Below are positions 48,538 to 57,094 of a DNA stretch of 64,000 nucleotides, piece after piece. Every line of letters begins with the position of its first letter. Within the stretch, counting starts at the first letter, position 1. A program made the position numbers and the translations under genes. Below the pieces are notes generated by a model. The model did no database searches and had not been told where the DNA came from. It was given only the letters and a program-made list of their open reading frames with translations. The stretch is from NCBI RefSeq assembly GCF_900108875.1, contig NZ_FNYJ01000006.1:124001-188000 (forward strand), given 5' to 3'. This DNA comes from Pseudomonas sp. NFR16 (GTDB taxonomy: Bacteria; Pseudomonadota; Gammaproteobacteria; Pseudomonadales; Pseudomonadaceae).

Positions 48538-48726
48538 ATGTTGAGTCGTATAGCGAAAGTCGCGATGGCCGTCGCGGTCATGTCGGCCATGTCCGGTTGC
48601 TGGCCTTTCTGGGGTCCGGGCGGAGGGGGGCATGGCGGTGGGCACGGAGGCGGCGGTGGTGGTCATTATGAGGGTGGCGGCCCCGGCGGTGGCGGTGGGC
48701 CTGGCGGCGGTCCGGGCCCGCACTGA
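48538..48726 (+). CDS. Small Gly-rich lipoprotein, paralogue 2
   Basis: A 62-residue protein with MLSRIAKVAMAVAVMSAMSG then Cys (lipobox MSGC), clearly related to the upstream gene over the signal region. The mature part is almost only Gly, His and Pro (runs such as GGGGHGGG). GAGAGAG lies about nine bases before the ATG, the same arrangement as in paralogue 1. The Gly/His runs suggest a flexible or metal-binding tail on the outer membrane. Function unknown. Confidence 0.75.
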   Translation: MLSRIAKVAMAVAVMSAMSGCWPFWGPGGGGHGGGHGGGGGGHYEGGGPGGGGGPGGGPGPH

Positions 48727-48743
48727 TACCGGACCCGCGTCAC

Positions 48744-48779
48744 ATCCTGAGCGCTGCTGTCAACGGCGCTGCTCAGGAT
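48744..48779. terminator. Hairpin after the second lipoprotein gene
   Basis: ATCCTGAGC (48744-48752) pairs with GCTCAGGAT (48771-48779). There is no T tract, so termination is uncertain. Confidence 0.4.
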
Positions 48780-48907
48780 CGCTGGGCAGGTTCATCCGGA
48801 ACGGGGTTGATCAGGCTTCCCGAATGGTCCGGTCAGGCGGAATAGCTCGGCCGCCTGATCGCATTCACAGTTGATGCCCAGCGGTCCAGGGCCGTGCCAC
48901 CACAAGG

Positions 48908-49468
48908 TTACTCGTCACGCCCGTCCATCATGGTGCGCTTTAGCATCACGTAAACCGCACCCGTGCCGCCATGGCGGGGGATGCACGAGGCAAAGCCCAG
49001 CACCTGCTGATGTTGGCGCAGCCAGGTGTTGACGTGGCTTTTGATCATCGGACGTTTGCCGTCCAGCCTGACCGCTTTGCCATGGGTGATGCGCACACAG
49101 CGGATCTCCAGGCGGGTGGCCTCGGTCAGAAACTCCCACATCGTCTCGCGCGCCAGCTCCACGCTCATGCCGTGCAGATCCAGGCTGCCCTCAAAGCTGA
49201 TCTGACCCAGCTTGAGCTTGCGCATCTGGCCTTCCTGAACCCCGTCACGCGCCCAATACAGGGCGTCCTCGGGGCCTACGTCGATCACGAACTGGTCCGA
49301 CAGGCCGTCCACGGTAATCGTCGCATCTGAACGGACGGTCGCTGCCTGACGCAATCTGGCCAGATTCTTACGGTCTGTTTTCGGTTTGCCCACATCGGCG
49401 TGTTCAGTCTTGATGGGCTTTACGCCACGAATCTCGCTTCTGAACAGGGAAAAGTCGTCGTCTTGCAT
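48908..49468 (-). CDS. Smr-domain protein
   Basis: A 186-residue protein with a C-terminal Smr domain: the LDLHG motif in SFEGSLDLHGMSVELA, CVRITHGKA and the Gly-rich HGGTGAVYVML. Smr domains are found in MutS2 C-termini and in stand-alone proteins of the SmrA/SmrB type with nuclease activity, SmrB acting on mRNA of collided ribosomes. The N-terminal half is basic and unannotated. GGAGA precedes the ATG at 49468; a start 15 codons upstream is less likely. It lies in the conserved block with folE and prmB. Confidence 0.88.
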   Translation of the reverse strand: MQDDDFSLFRSEIRGVKPIKTEHADVGKPKTDRKNLARLRQAATVRSDATITVDGLSDQFVIDVGPEDALYWARDGVQEGQMRKLKLGQISFEGSLDLHGMSVELARETMWEFLTEATRLEIRCVRITHGKAVRLDGKRPMIKSHVNTWLRQHQQVLGFASCIPRHGGTGAVYVMLKRTMMDGRDE

Positions 49469-49562
49469 GATGGTCTCCGCGAAGGACGCCAGTTTAACCA
49501 AGTCACGCCGCAATCGGCGCGACTAAAACGATCAAACGGCTGCGGATGACGCAGGGCAGGGG

Positions 49563-49883
49563 TCAGTCGTGCTTCTTCATCAGGTGCGGGGACATGTTCA
49601 GCTCGCCTGCACGACGGCGGCGACGGCGGCTGCGGCGCCAGAGCCAGACGCCGGCGTACAACAAAAAAAGACCGACAATGATCGTCACGACGGCGCCTGC
49701 CGGGCTGGCATTGAGCTCGCCGAGTGCAGCGGGGTGACCGATCACGCTGGCGACGCCAGCCATGGCGAGCAGGATGCCCGCGGTGGCGAGAATTGCCGAG
49801 ATTGCTGCGCCGAAGCGCATTCCCCAGTTGCTCTGGCCTTTGGGGCGCAGGCGACGGGCATCAAAACCATCGGATATCTTCAT
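49563..49883 (-). CDS. Small two-segment membrane protein, hypothetical
   Basis: A 106-residue protein with two hydrophobic segments (AAISAILATAGILLAMAGVA and GAVVTIIVGLFLLYAGVWLW) and a strongly basic stretch (RRSRRRRRR) after the second, indicating a cytoplasmic tail. AGAGGAAA precedes the ATG. I recognise no named family. It stands alone, 94 bases after the end of the Smr operon start region. Function unknown. Confidence 0.7.
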   Translation of the reverse strand: MKISDGFDARRLRPKGQSNWGMRFGAAISAILATAGILLAMAGVASVIGHPAALGELNASPAGAVVTIIVGLFLLYAGVWLWRRSRRRRRRAGELNMSPHLMKKHD

Positions 49884-50123
49884 TCCGATTTCCTCTATGG
49901 GTATCGGCGCTCTGACCCGTCTGCAAAGGCGTGGTTCCCGCAGGGTCAGGATTCAAAGGTAAACACGACTGATTAATGGATAGGCGGTTATGTGAAAGGC
50001 ATCACACAACCTGATGACTGCATTTTGTACGCTTTTTCTTCAGGAACTGCCGGAAAATGATGCGCCGGCCGGGCACTTGCGCCGCGGATCGGTCTAATCA
50101 GCTCCTGATGAAAGGTGTAGCGC

Positions 50124-50747
50124 TCAGATCAGGTCTTCGGTCCGCGCCAGCCTGGCGAAGTTGTCGTTCATGATTGCCATCTCCGCCTGCTGCACCAGCT
50201 CGGCCTTGATCACGCCCGTCGGCGTTGGCAGGTCGCGGGTCGCGCAGGCGTCTTCGACCAGTGTGCAGCGGAAGCCATAATCCTTGGTGGCGCGAACGGT
50301 CGTGCTGACACTGGAGTGACTCATGAAACCGCAGACCACCAGATCCAGACGTCCCAGTTCTTCGAGCAGCCTGTGCAGGGTCTTGCGATCATCAGTGGTC
50401 AACGTGCCGTTCAATGCATTGGGCAGACGCTTTTCAATGACGTGTTCGCCGGCTTGCGGTTGCAGTTCAGGGACGAACTTGCCGCGTTCGCCCTGAGGGT
50501 CGAACATGCCGCCCACCGTGCCCAGATGGCGGACGTGGATGATCGGCGACTTGGCGGCACGGGCAGCGTCCACCAGCCTGACGATGTTATCGATGGCTTC
50601 CTGAACCCCGGTCAGGGCCAGCGGGCCGCTCAGGTATTCCTTCTGGGCATCGATGATGATCAGCGTGGCATTACTCAAAGTGGCCGCTGCGTATTCACGG
50701 CCACTGAGTTGAAACATGGTCTTGGGACCGTTGTTTGAAACAGACAT
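50124..50747 (-). CDS. Isochorismatase-fold hydrolase with Ser at the Cys nucleophile position
   Basis: A 207-residue isochorismatase-like protein. The Asp (LIIIDAQKEYL) and the Lys (VIEKRLPNAL) of the cysteine-hydrolase triad are present. The nucleophile position, normally Cys in a G-x-M-[ST]-H-x-C-V pattern, is Ser here (GFMSHSSVSTT, S146, codon AGT). True isochorismatases also lack the Cys, so activity on another substrate or a vinyl-ether-type reaction is possible. AGGAG precedes the ATG at 50747; an in-frame start 11 codons upstream is weaker. It is divergent from prmB. Confidence 0.85.
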   Translation of the reverse strand: MSVSNNGPKTMFQLSGREYAAATLSNATLIIIDAQKEYLSGPLALTGVQEAIDNIVRLVDAARAAKSPIIHVRHLGTVGGMFDPQGERGKFVPELQPQAGEHVIEKRLPNALNGTLTTDDRKTLHRLLEELGRLDLVVCGFMSHSSVSTTVRATKDYGFRCTLVEDACATRDLPTPTGVIKAELVQQAEMAIMNDNFARLARTEDLI

Positions 50748-51000
50748 CTGGGGCTCCTTCGAGTGGGGCTTTTGCCACATTGTCCACTGGCAGAGCGATT
50801 CTGTGAATCGTCATGCTCACAGACATCGCTTTTTCGCCGGGCTTCAAGCCGTCGAGCAGGTCGCGGTTACTGTCATATTGCCTGCAAACTGCACGAAAGG
50901 CTGTTGAAAATTTTCCAGGGTAGGCCGGTGTCGGGTTCAGGCATCGTTTGTTGAAGGGATGGCTGCTAGAATCGCCCGTCGTTTTTTCAAGGAGTCTGCT

Positions 51001-51909
51001 GTGATCACTTCCCGCCTGCGCACCCTGCGCGATCATATCCGTTGGGCCGTCAGCCGTTTCCACGGGGAAGATCTGTTCTACGGTCATGGCACCGACAACG
51101 CCTGGGACGAAGCCCGCCAGCTGGTTTTGGGGGCGCTACACCTGCCTTGGGAAATCTCCGATAACTACCTCGATTGCAACCTCGAAGATGAAGAGCTGGT
51201 GCAGGTGCAGCGCCTGATCAAGCGCCGCATCGATGAGCGCGTGCCGACCGCCTACCTGCTGGGCGAGGCCTGGTTCTGCGGCATGTCGTTCATCGTCGAC
51301 GAGCGCGTGCTGATCCCGCGCTCGCCGATCGGCGAGCTGATCGAGCAGCGGTTCGAGCCGTGGCTGGCGAACGAGCCTGCGCGAATCCTCGACCTGTGCA
51401 CCGGCTCCGGCTGCATCGGCATTGCCTGCGCAGACGTCTTCCCCGATGCCGAAGTGGCGTTGGCGGATCTGTCCTTCGAAGCGCTGGAAGTGGCGAACCA
51501 GAACATTGAGCGTCACGGTCTCGATGCGCGCGTCTACACCGTGCAGGGCGACGGTTTCGACGGTCTGCCAGGGCAGCGTTTCGATCTGATCGTGTCTAAT
51601 CCGCCGTATGTGGATGCCGAGGATTTCGCCGACATGCCGGATGAGTACCAGCATGAGCCTGAGCTCGCGCTGGCCTGTGGCGATGACGGCCTGAATCTGG
51701 TGCGTCGGATGCTGGCTCAGGCGGCGGATCACCTGACCGAAAAGGGGCTGCTGATCGTCGAAGTCGGGAACAGCCAGGTTCACGTCGAAGCGCTGTACCC
51801 GGAAGTCGATTTCGCCTGGCTGGAGTTCCGCCGCGGTGGCCACGGCGTGTTCATGCTGACCGCCGGGCAGTGCCGCGAGCATCAGGCGCTGTTCGCTGCG
51901 AGGGTGTGA
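51001..51909 (+). CDS. prmB: Ribosomal protein uL3 N5-glutamine methyltransferase PrmB
   Basis: A 302-residue AdoMet-dependent methyltransferase. The AdoMet motif is ILDLCTGSGCIGIACA and the NPPY motif SNPPYVDAEDFADMP marks glutamine N5-methylation. PrmB methylates ribosomal protein L3 during large-subunit assembly. The start is GTG at 51001 with AAGGAG ahead at good spacing; translation then begins VITSRLRTLRDH, the conserved N-terminus. A REPIN and a hairpin follow the stop. Confidence 0.93.
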   Translation: MITSRLRTLRDHIRWAVSRFHGEDLFYGHGTDNAWDEARQLVLGALHLPWEISDNYLDCNLEDEELVQVQRLIKRRIDERVPTAYLLGEAWFCGMSFIVDERVLIPRSPIGELIEQRFEPWLANEPARILDLCTGSGCIGIACADVFPDAEVALADLSFEALEVANQNIERHGLDARVYTVQGDGFDGLPGQRFDLIVSNPPYVDAEDFADMPDEYQHEPELALACGDDGLNLVRRMLAQAADHLTEKGLLIVEVGNSQVHVEALYPEVDFAWLEFRRGGHGVFMLTAGQCREHQALFAARV

Positions 51910-51933
51910 GGCAGACCTGAAGGTATCGAGAGG

Positions 51934-51999
51934 GCTTGCTGGCCAATGGAGTGTGGCAGGTGGCGGGTGCCGGCCTTGCTGCCGCATTCGCCAGCAAGC
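51934..51999. repeat. REPIN of a third REP family
   Basis: GCTTGCTGGCCAATG (51934-51948) faces CATTCGCCAGCAAGC (51985-51999) with one mismatch in 15. A separate eight-base hairpin (52003-52010 with 52014-52021) follows at the convergent end of the next gene. Confidence 0.75.
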
Positions 52000-52029
52000 T
52001 GACCCCATCGAAACGATGGGGAATCGGGC

Positions 52030-52830
52030 TTATCGGTGGGTGGCGATCCAGATCAGCAACCCGGCCTGAAACACGGCGAAAGTCACCAGGCAGGCAATGG
52101 TGAAGCGCAGACCGCTGTCATCGCGGCGGTATTTGCTGACCTTGTCTTCCGCTTTCTTGATTGTCACTTCCTGTTCCAGAATCTTTTGTTCGGCGGCCTG
52201 CAGCATTTGCGCAGCGTCGAGAATCTCCACGATCTGGATCTTGTCGGTGTTCCAGGTGTTGTTCAGATTGCCCACTTTGGCATCTTTCACGCTGCCCTTG
52301 AGGTGCTGCGCGTCGGCGTAGGCGACGTCAAAGCCCTGGGTCTTGAGGAAATGGTCCCGACGCAGGCGCGTGTCCTCGTTCAGCGCATCCTTGTTGGCCA
52401 GCGCTGTACCTTCGATCTTGTATTCGGACCAACGCTTCTGCGCCCAGTGGATGCCTTGAGCCAGCATGAAGCGGCCCAGGCCACGGTTCCACGGCTCGAT
52501 CTGCAAGCCCGATGCAGGACCGACACGAACGGTGCGGTTGCTGTGGTCTACCCAGACGTCCAGATGGTTCTGCTCTTTGCGGGTTTTCTGACCCGGCAAC
52601 TGGTAATTCATGCGCAGCAGGCTGAAATCCTTGCTGTGCCGCTCGGCCTTGCCAAATTCGACGAAACGCAGCGGTCGCCCACCGGTTGCGCGGTCGGTCG
52701 GCAGCGGCGCCAGACGCAGCATCGAGAAATGCTCGGCCTGCACTTCTTCCCACAAAACAGGGGAGGCTGCTTCAGCTTCTTTGGCGTCGGTCGGGGCGAC
52801 CGGTTCGGCCACACTCATTGCTTCTGTCAT
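52030..52830 (-). CDS. Conserved hypothetical, coiled-coil tail-anchored protein
   Basis: A 266-residue protein with a globular N-terminal part (blocks such as FSLLRMNYQLPGQKTRKEQN and GRFMLAQGIHWAQKRWSEYK), a charged heptad-like coiled coil (AEQKILEQEVTIKKAEDKV) and one C-terminal membrane segment (FTIACLVTFAVFQAGLLIWI) followed by only four residues. This predicts a tail anchor with the bulk in the cytoplasm. The ATG at 52830 has AGGAT eight bases upstream. It lies between prmB and the hydrolase gene, as I recall in other pseudomonads. Function unknown. Confidence 0.8.
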   Translation of the reverse strand: MTEAMSVAEPVAPTDAKEAEAASPVLWEEVQAEHFSMLRLAPLPTDRATGGRPLRFVEFGKAERHSKDFSLLRMNYQLPGQKTRKEQNHLDVWVDHSNRTVRVGPASGLQIEPWNRGLGRFMLAQGIHWAQKRWSEYKIEGTALANKDALNEDTRLRRDHFLKTQGFDVAYADAQHLKGSVKDAKVGNLNNTWNTDKIQIVEILDAAQMLQAAEQKILEQEVTIKKAEDKVSKYRRDDSGLRFTIACLVTFAVFQAGLLIWIATHR

Positions 52831-52996
52831 CACGGCGATCCTGTTCTCGACATTGCTCGGCAAACACAATGCCAGCATCCCGATATCGGCCGTTTTCGAC
52901 GAAGCTGAAGGGAAAACCTTGCAGAAACAGTTGTCCTGCCCCGCAGCAGAGCCTTCAGGCCAGTCGGCTGCGGGGTAGGGCAAGTGCGGGTGCAGC

Positions 52997-53992
52997 TTAG
53001 GCGGCGGGCAGGGCGCCGATGAACGTGAGGATCCGGTCGGTGACTTCGCTGGCCAGTGGCAGCTGTGGGTCCTTGTACGACGCCAGCTGACGCTTCATGT
53101 CCATCGGCACGATGCGCAGCACGTGGTTCATGCCATCGATGATCGCCAGTTGCGAATCCGGCTTGGCCTGTTGAAGCAATTGCGCATCGCCCACGCCGAC
53201 CTGCATGTCGTTGCGCCCCTGGATGATCAGCGTGGGAATTTTCAGACGGCCGAACGCGGCGGTCGGATTCTGCCGGAACAGTGAAATCAGATACGGTTGA
53301 ACGCTGGGCCGGAACACCACTTGCAGCGGGTCAGGCACGTTGTCGTCGGTCTTGCCAGCCTTGATCTGCTCGATCAATTGCTCGCTGCGCGCGAGCAGAG
53401 GTGGCGGCAGACGGTATTGCAGTTGCTCGCGCACCACCTGATCGACCGGCCGGCCCGTCCCGGCAACGGAAATCAGCGCCACGGCGCCCGCGCGCTCGGC
53501 GGCCAGGGAGGCAACCAGCGCCCCTTCACTGTGGCCCATCAGAATCAACGGGCCCAGACGCGGGTCGGCCTTGAGTTTTGCGCTCCAGGCGACGGCATCG
53601 TCGACATACTTTTCTATGCTCAGATCACGCTCGTCAGGGGTGGCCGGCCGGCTGGCCGCCACGCCGCGCTTGTCATAACGCACGCTGGCGATGTTGTGCC
53701 TGGCCAGGATCAGTGCCAGGCGTTTCATGCTGTCATTGCGCCCGCCATCGGTATTGTTGCCATCACGGTCAGTGGGGCCGGAGCCTGCAATGATCAGCAC
53801 GACTGGCACCGGGTTCGGCGATTTGGGCAGCAGCAGCGTGCCGAAAAGCTCGCCGGTACCGGTGTCCAGACTGATCGGGCGTTGCAGCACCACGGGTGTT
53901 CCAGCGTGGGCGAGGGAGGACAGCAGGGTCAGGCTCAAGATGATTGCTCGCAGCGGCCAGAAGCCGCGAATCAGGGGTAAGGCACTCAGCAT
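52997..53992 (-). CDS. Exported alpha/beta hydrolase
   Basis: A 331-residue protein with a signal peptide (PLRAIILSLTLLSSLAHAG). The oxyanion region is LIIAGSGPTDRDGN, the nucleophile elbow is LMGHSEGALVA (Ser), and the His is in IDGMNHVLRIV near the C-terminus; IQGRNDMQV holds the likely acid. Fold and SP suggest a periplasmic or secreted esterase or peptidase-like enzyme. It stands between the tail-anchored protein gene and aroC, with the start 127 bases from aroC's divergent start. Confidence 0.83.
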   Translation of the reverse strand: MLSALPLIRGFWPLRAIILSLTLLSSLAHAGTPVVLQRPISLDTGTGELFGTLLLPKSPNPVPVVLIIAGSGPTDRDGNNTDGGRNDSMKRLALILARHNIASVRYDKRGVAASRPATPDERDLSIEKYVDDAVAWSAKLKADPRLGPLILMGHSEGALVASLAAERAGAVALISVAGTGRPVDQVVREQLQYRLPPPLLARSEQLIEQIKAGKTDDNVPDPLQVVFRPSVQPYLISLFRQNPTAAFGRLKIPTLIIQGRNDMQVGVGDAQLLQQAKPDSQLAIIDGMNHVLRIVPMDMKRQLASYKDPQLPLASEVTDRILTFIGALPAA

Positions 53993-54119
53993 CTCAAGAC
54001 CATCATCAATAAAGTGTCAATTGGACGCGGCCAATCGAAGAAGGTTCGAGGATGAACTACGCGCGCAGGCTGCGTATACTGGCGCGCTGAGTTATCGACT
54101 GTTTTTCGGAGCCTCCCGC

Positions 54120-55211
54120 ATGTCCGGCAATACCTACGGCAAGCTGTTCTCTGTTACCACCGCCGGCGAAAGCCATGGTCCGGCGCTGGTCGCTATCGTT
54201 GATGGCTGCCCGCCGGGCGTTGAGCTGTCGCTGGAAGACCTGCAACGGGACCTCGATCGTCGCAAGCCAGGCACCAGCCGCCACACCACGCAGCGCCAGG
54301 AGGCTGACGAGGTGGAAATCCTCTCCGGCGTCTTCGAAGGCAAGACCACCGGCGCTGCCATCGGCCTGCTGATCCGCAACACTGACCAGAAGTCCAAGGA
54401 CTACTCGGCGATCAAGGATCTCTTCCGTCCGGCCCATGCCGACTACACCTATCACCATAAATATGGCATCCGCGATTACCGCGGCGGCGGTCGCAGCTCT
54501 GCGCGTGAAACGGCGATGCGTGTGGCGGCGGGCGCGATCGCCAAGAAATACCTGGCGACCCAGGGCATCTCGGTGCGCGGCTACATGAGTCAGCTGGGCC
54601 CGATCGACATCCCCTTCAAGACGTGGGACTCGGTGGAGCAGAACGCGTTTTTCAGCCCTGATCCGGACAAAGTGCCTGAGCTCGAAGCCTATATGGATCA
54701 GTTGCGCCGCGACCAGGACTCGGTGGGCGCCAGGATCACGGTGGTCGCCGAAGGCGTCATGCCTGGCCTGGGCGAGCCCATCTTCGACCGTCTCGACGCC
54801 GAGCTGGCGCACGCGCTGATGAGCATCAATGCGGTCAAGGGCATCGAAATCGGTGCCGGGTTTGCCAGCGTTGCCCAGCGCGGCACCGAACACCGCGACG
54901 AGCTCACCCCTGAGGGCTTCGTTTCCAACAACGCCGGCGGGATTCTCGGCGGGATTTCTTCCGGCCAGCCGATCGTCGCCCATCTGGCCCTGAAGCCGAC
55001 CTCGAGCATCACCACGCCGGGCCGTTCGATCGATGTCGACGGCCATCCGGTGGAGGTGATCACCAAGGGTCGCCACGATCCTTGCGTCGGCATTCGCGCT
55101 ACGCCCATCGCCGAAGCGATGATGGCCATCGTGCTCCTTGACCACCTGCTGCGCCATCGCGGGCAGAACAGCGATGTGCGGGTGAATACGCCGGTTCTGG
55201 GTCAGCTGTAA
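54120..55211 (+). CDS. aroC: Chorismate synthase AroC
   Basis: A 363-residue chorismate synthase of normal length. The N-terminus MSGNTYGKLFSVTTAGESHG, RPAHADYTYHHKYG and GRSSARETAMRVAAGA signatures are all present. It converts EPSP to chorismate with reduced FMN as cofactor, ending the shikimate pathway. The frame extends upstream but only the ATG at 54120 gives the conserved start; CGGAG precedes it. The transporter and methionine-salvage genes follow on the same strand. Confidence 0.96.
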   Translation: MSGNTYGKLFSVTTAGESHGPALVAIVDGCPPGVELSLEDLQRDLDRRKPGTSRHTTQRQEADEVEILSGVFEGKTTGAAIGLLIRNTDQKSKDYSAIKDLFRPAHADYTYHHKYGIRDYRGGGRSSARETAMRVAAGAIAKKYLATQGISVRGYMSQLGPIDIPFKTWDSVEQNAFFSPDPDKVPELEAYMDQLRRDQDSVGARITVVAEGVMPGLGEPIFDRLDAELAHALMSINAVKGIEIGAGFASVAQRGTEHRDELTPEGFVSNNAGGILGGISSGQPIVAHLALKPTSSITTPGRSIDVDGHPVEVITKGRHDPCVGIRATPIAEAMMAIVLLDHLLRHRGQNSDVRVNTPVLGQL

Positions 55212-55248
55212 TGCGTTGGCCCGACGCGGCTGCCACGGGCTGTTGAAC

Positions 55249-56397
55249 GTGGCAGCGTTGCCGTACTGGCGACTGTCCAGTTTCTATCTGTTCTATTTCG
55301 CCTTGCTCGGGGCCACGGCGCCGTTTCTGGCGCTGTATTTCGATCATCTGGGGTTTCCCAGTGCGCGCATTGGCGAGCTGATCGCCATTCCCATGCTGAT
55401 GCGCTGCGTTGCGCCGAACATCTGGGGCTGGCTCGGCGATTATACCGGGCGGCGGCTGCCCATCGTGCGCTTCGGGGCGGTCTGCACGCTGGCCTGTTTT
55501 TCGCTGATTCTGCTCGACAAGTCCTACGCCTGGCTGGCGATGGTGATGGCCCTGCACGCGTTTTTCTGGCACGCGGTGCTGCCTCAGTTCGAGGTCATCA
55601 CGCTGGCGCATCTGCAAGGGCAGACCTCACGGTACAGCCAGATTCGGCTGTGGGGCTCGATCGGATTCATCCTGACGGTGGTGGGGCTGGGACGCCTGTT
55701 CGAGTGGTTCAGCCTCGACCTGTATCCGCAGGCGTTGCTGTTCATCATGGCCGGTATCGTCGCGAGCAGCTGGTGGGTGCCCAACGCCCAGCCTGTGAAC
55801 AGCGGCCTGCGCCAGGCCGGGGACGGCTTCGTCCGGCAATTGCTCAGCCCCGGCGTATTGGCCTTTTATGGCAGCGTCGGGCTGATGCAGCTCAGTCACG
55901 GCCCGTATTACACCTTTCTGACGCTGCACCTCGAGCACATGGGCTACACCCGCGGCATCATCGGTATGCTCTGGGCCGTCGGCGTGGTCGCGGAGGTGCT
56001 GATGTTTCTGGCCATGAGCCGGATCCTGCAACATTTCAGCGTCCGCCGGGTGCTGATCGCAAGTTTCGTGCTGGCGTCGTTGCGCTGGCTTTTGCTGGGC
56101 AATCTGGCTGATCATCTGCCGGTTCTGATCATCGCCCAACTGCTCCATGCCGCCACCTTCGGCAGCTTTCACGCGGCTGCCATTCATTTCGTACAGCGTA
56201 GTTTCGGTGCGCGTCAGCAAGGGCAGGGCCAGGCGTTGTATGCCGCTTTATCCGGCACCGGCGGCGCACTGGGCGCGTTGTATTCCGGTTACAGCTGGAA
56301 TTCACTGGGGGCCGGCTGGACTTTCGCCATTGCCAGTCTGGCGGCCATGGCCGCCGCCATTCTGACTGCATCACGTTTGAAAGAGGACCGCGTATGA
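55249..56397 (+). CDS. MFS transporter, HcaT/3-phenylpropionate type
   Basis: A 382-residue protein with 12 hydrophobic segments of the MFS_1-like/HcaT group (YLFYFALLGATAPFLALYF, FHAAAIHFVQRSFGARQQG). The start is not certain: GTG at 55249 gives VAALPYWRL, and a TTG two codons upstream is equally possible. Its stop overlaps the mtnB start (ATGA), so it is coupled to methionine salvage, which raises the possibility that it carries methylthioribose or a related thioether; that is inference. Confidence 0.83.
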   Translation: MAALPYWRLSSFYLFYFALLGATAPFLALYFDHLGFPSARIGELIAIPMLMRCVAPNIWGWLGDYTGRRLPIVRFGAVCTLACFSLILLDKSYAWLAMVMALHAFFWHAVLPQFEVITLAHLQGQTSRYSQIRLWGSIGFILTVVGLGRLFEWFSLDLYPQALLFIMAGIVASSWWVPNAQPVNSGLRQAGDGFVRQLLSPGVLAFYGSVGLMQLSHGPYYTFLTLHLEHMGYTRGIIGMLWAVGVVAEVLMFLAMSRILQHFSVRRVLIASFVLASLRWLLLGNLADHLPVLIIAQLLHAATFGSFHAAAIHFVQRSFGARQQGQGQALYAALSGTGGALGALYSGYSWNSLGAGWTFAIASLAAMAAAILTASRLKEDRV

Positions 56398-57008
56398 ATC
56401 GCGAAACACTGGCCCAAGACATCATCGAAGCAGGCCGCTTTCTCTACGGTCGCGGCTGGTCGCCTGCCACCAGCAGCAACTACTCTGTGCGCCTGTCCCC
56501 GACCCAGGTGTTGCTGACGGTGTCCGGCAAGCATAAAGGGCAGCTCGGCCCGGACGATGTGCTGGCCACCGACCTGGACGGCAACAGCCTTGAGCCGGGC
56601 AAGAAGCCGTCGGCGGAAACCCTGTTGCATACCCAGCTCTATAGCTGCAAGCCTGAAGTGGGCGCCGTGTTGCACACCCATTCGGTCAATGCCACGGTGC
56701 TGTCGCGGCTGACGGCTGGCGATCATCTGGTGTTCGAGGATTACGAACTGCAGAAGGCGTTCAGCGGCGTGGTCACCCACGAATCCCGGGTGGTGGTGCC
56801 TATATTCGATAACGATCAGGACATCGCGTGCCTGGCGCAGAAGGTCCAGCCCTGGCTCGATCAGCATCCCGATTGCGCCGGTTATCTGATTCGCGGCCAC
56901 GGCCTGTACACCTGGGGGGCGAAGATGAGTGATGCTTTGCGCCAGATCGAGGCGTTTGAATTTCTGTTCGAGTGCGAGTTGAAGACGCTGTCAGTCCTCA
57001 ATCGCTGA
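56394..57008 (+). CDS. mtnB: Methylthioribulose-1-phosphate dehydratase MtnB
   Basis: A 204-residue class II aldolase-family enzyme. The zinc-binding HTH motif is AVLHTHSVNATVLSRL, and GYLIRGHGLYTWG near the C-terminus supplies the third His. It dehydrates 5-methylthioribulose 1-phosphate to the diketone substrate of MtnC. The start overlaps the transporter stop by four bases. mtnD and mtnC follow, so three steps of the salvage pathway are clustered. Confidence 0.94.
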   Translation: MNRETLAQDIIEAGRFLYGRGWSPATSSNYSVRLSPTQVLLTVSGKHKGQLGPDDVLATDLDGNSLEPGKKPSAETLLHTQLYSCKPEVGAVLHTHSVNATVLSRLTAGDHLVFEDYELQKAFSGVVTHESRVVVPIFDNDQDIACLAQKVQPWLDQHPDCAGYLIRGHGLYTWGAKMSDALRQIEAFEFLFECELKTLSVLNR

Positions 57009-57094
57009 TGCATCGCCGCTCTTTATTTGCCTGTATGAAACGCGCCTGACCGGCCAGCAGAGCCGGCGCGCCGACCGAACCGAGGAACCCCGTC

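Noticed and set aside
53691..54119. Upstream extension of the aroC frame by 143 codons
   Set aside because: It overlaps the hydrolase gene antisense, and AroC normally begins at MSGNTYGKLFSV.
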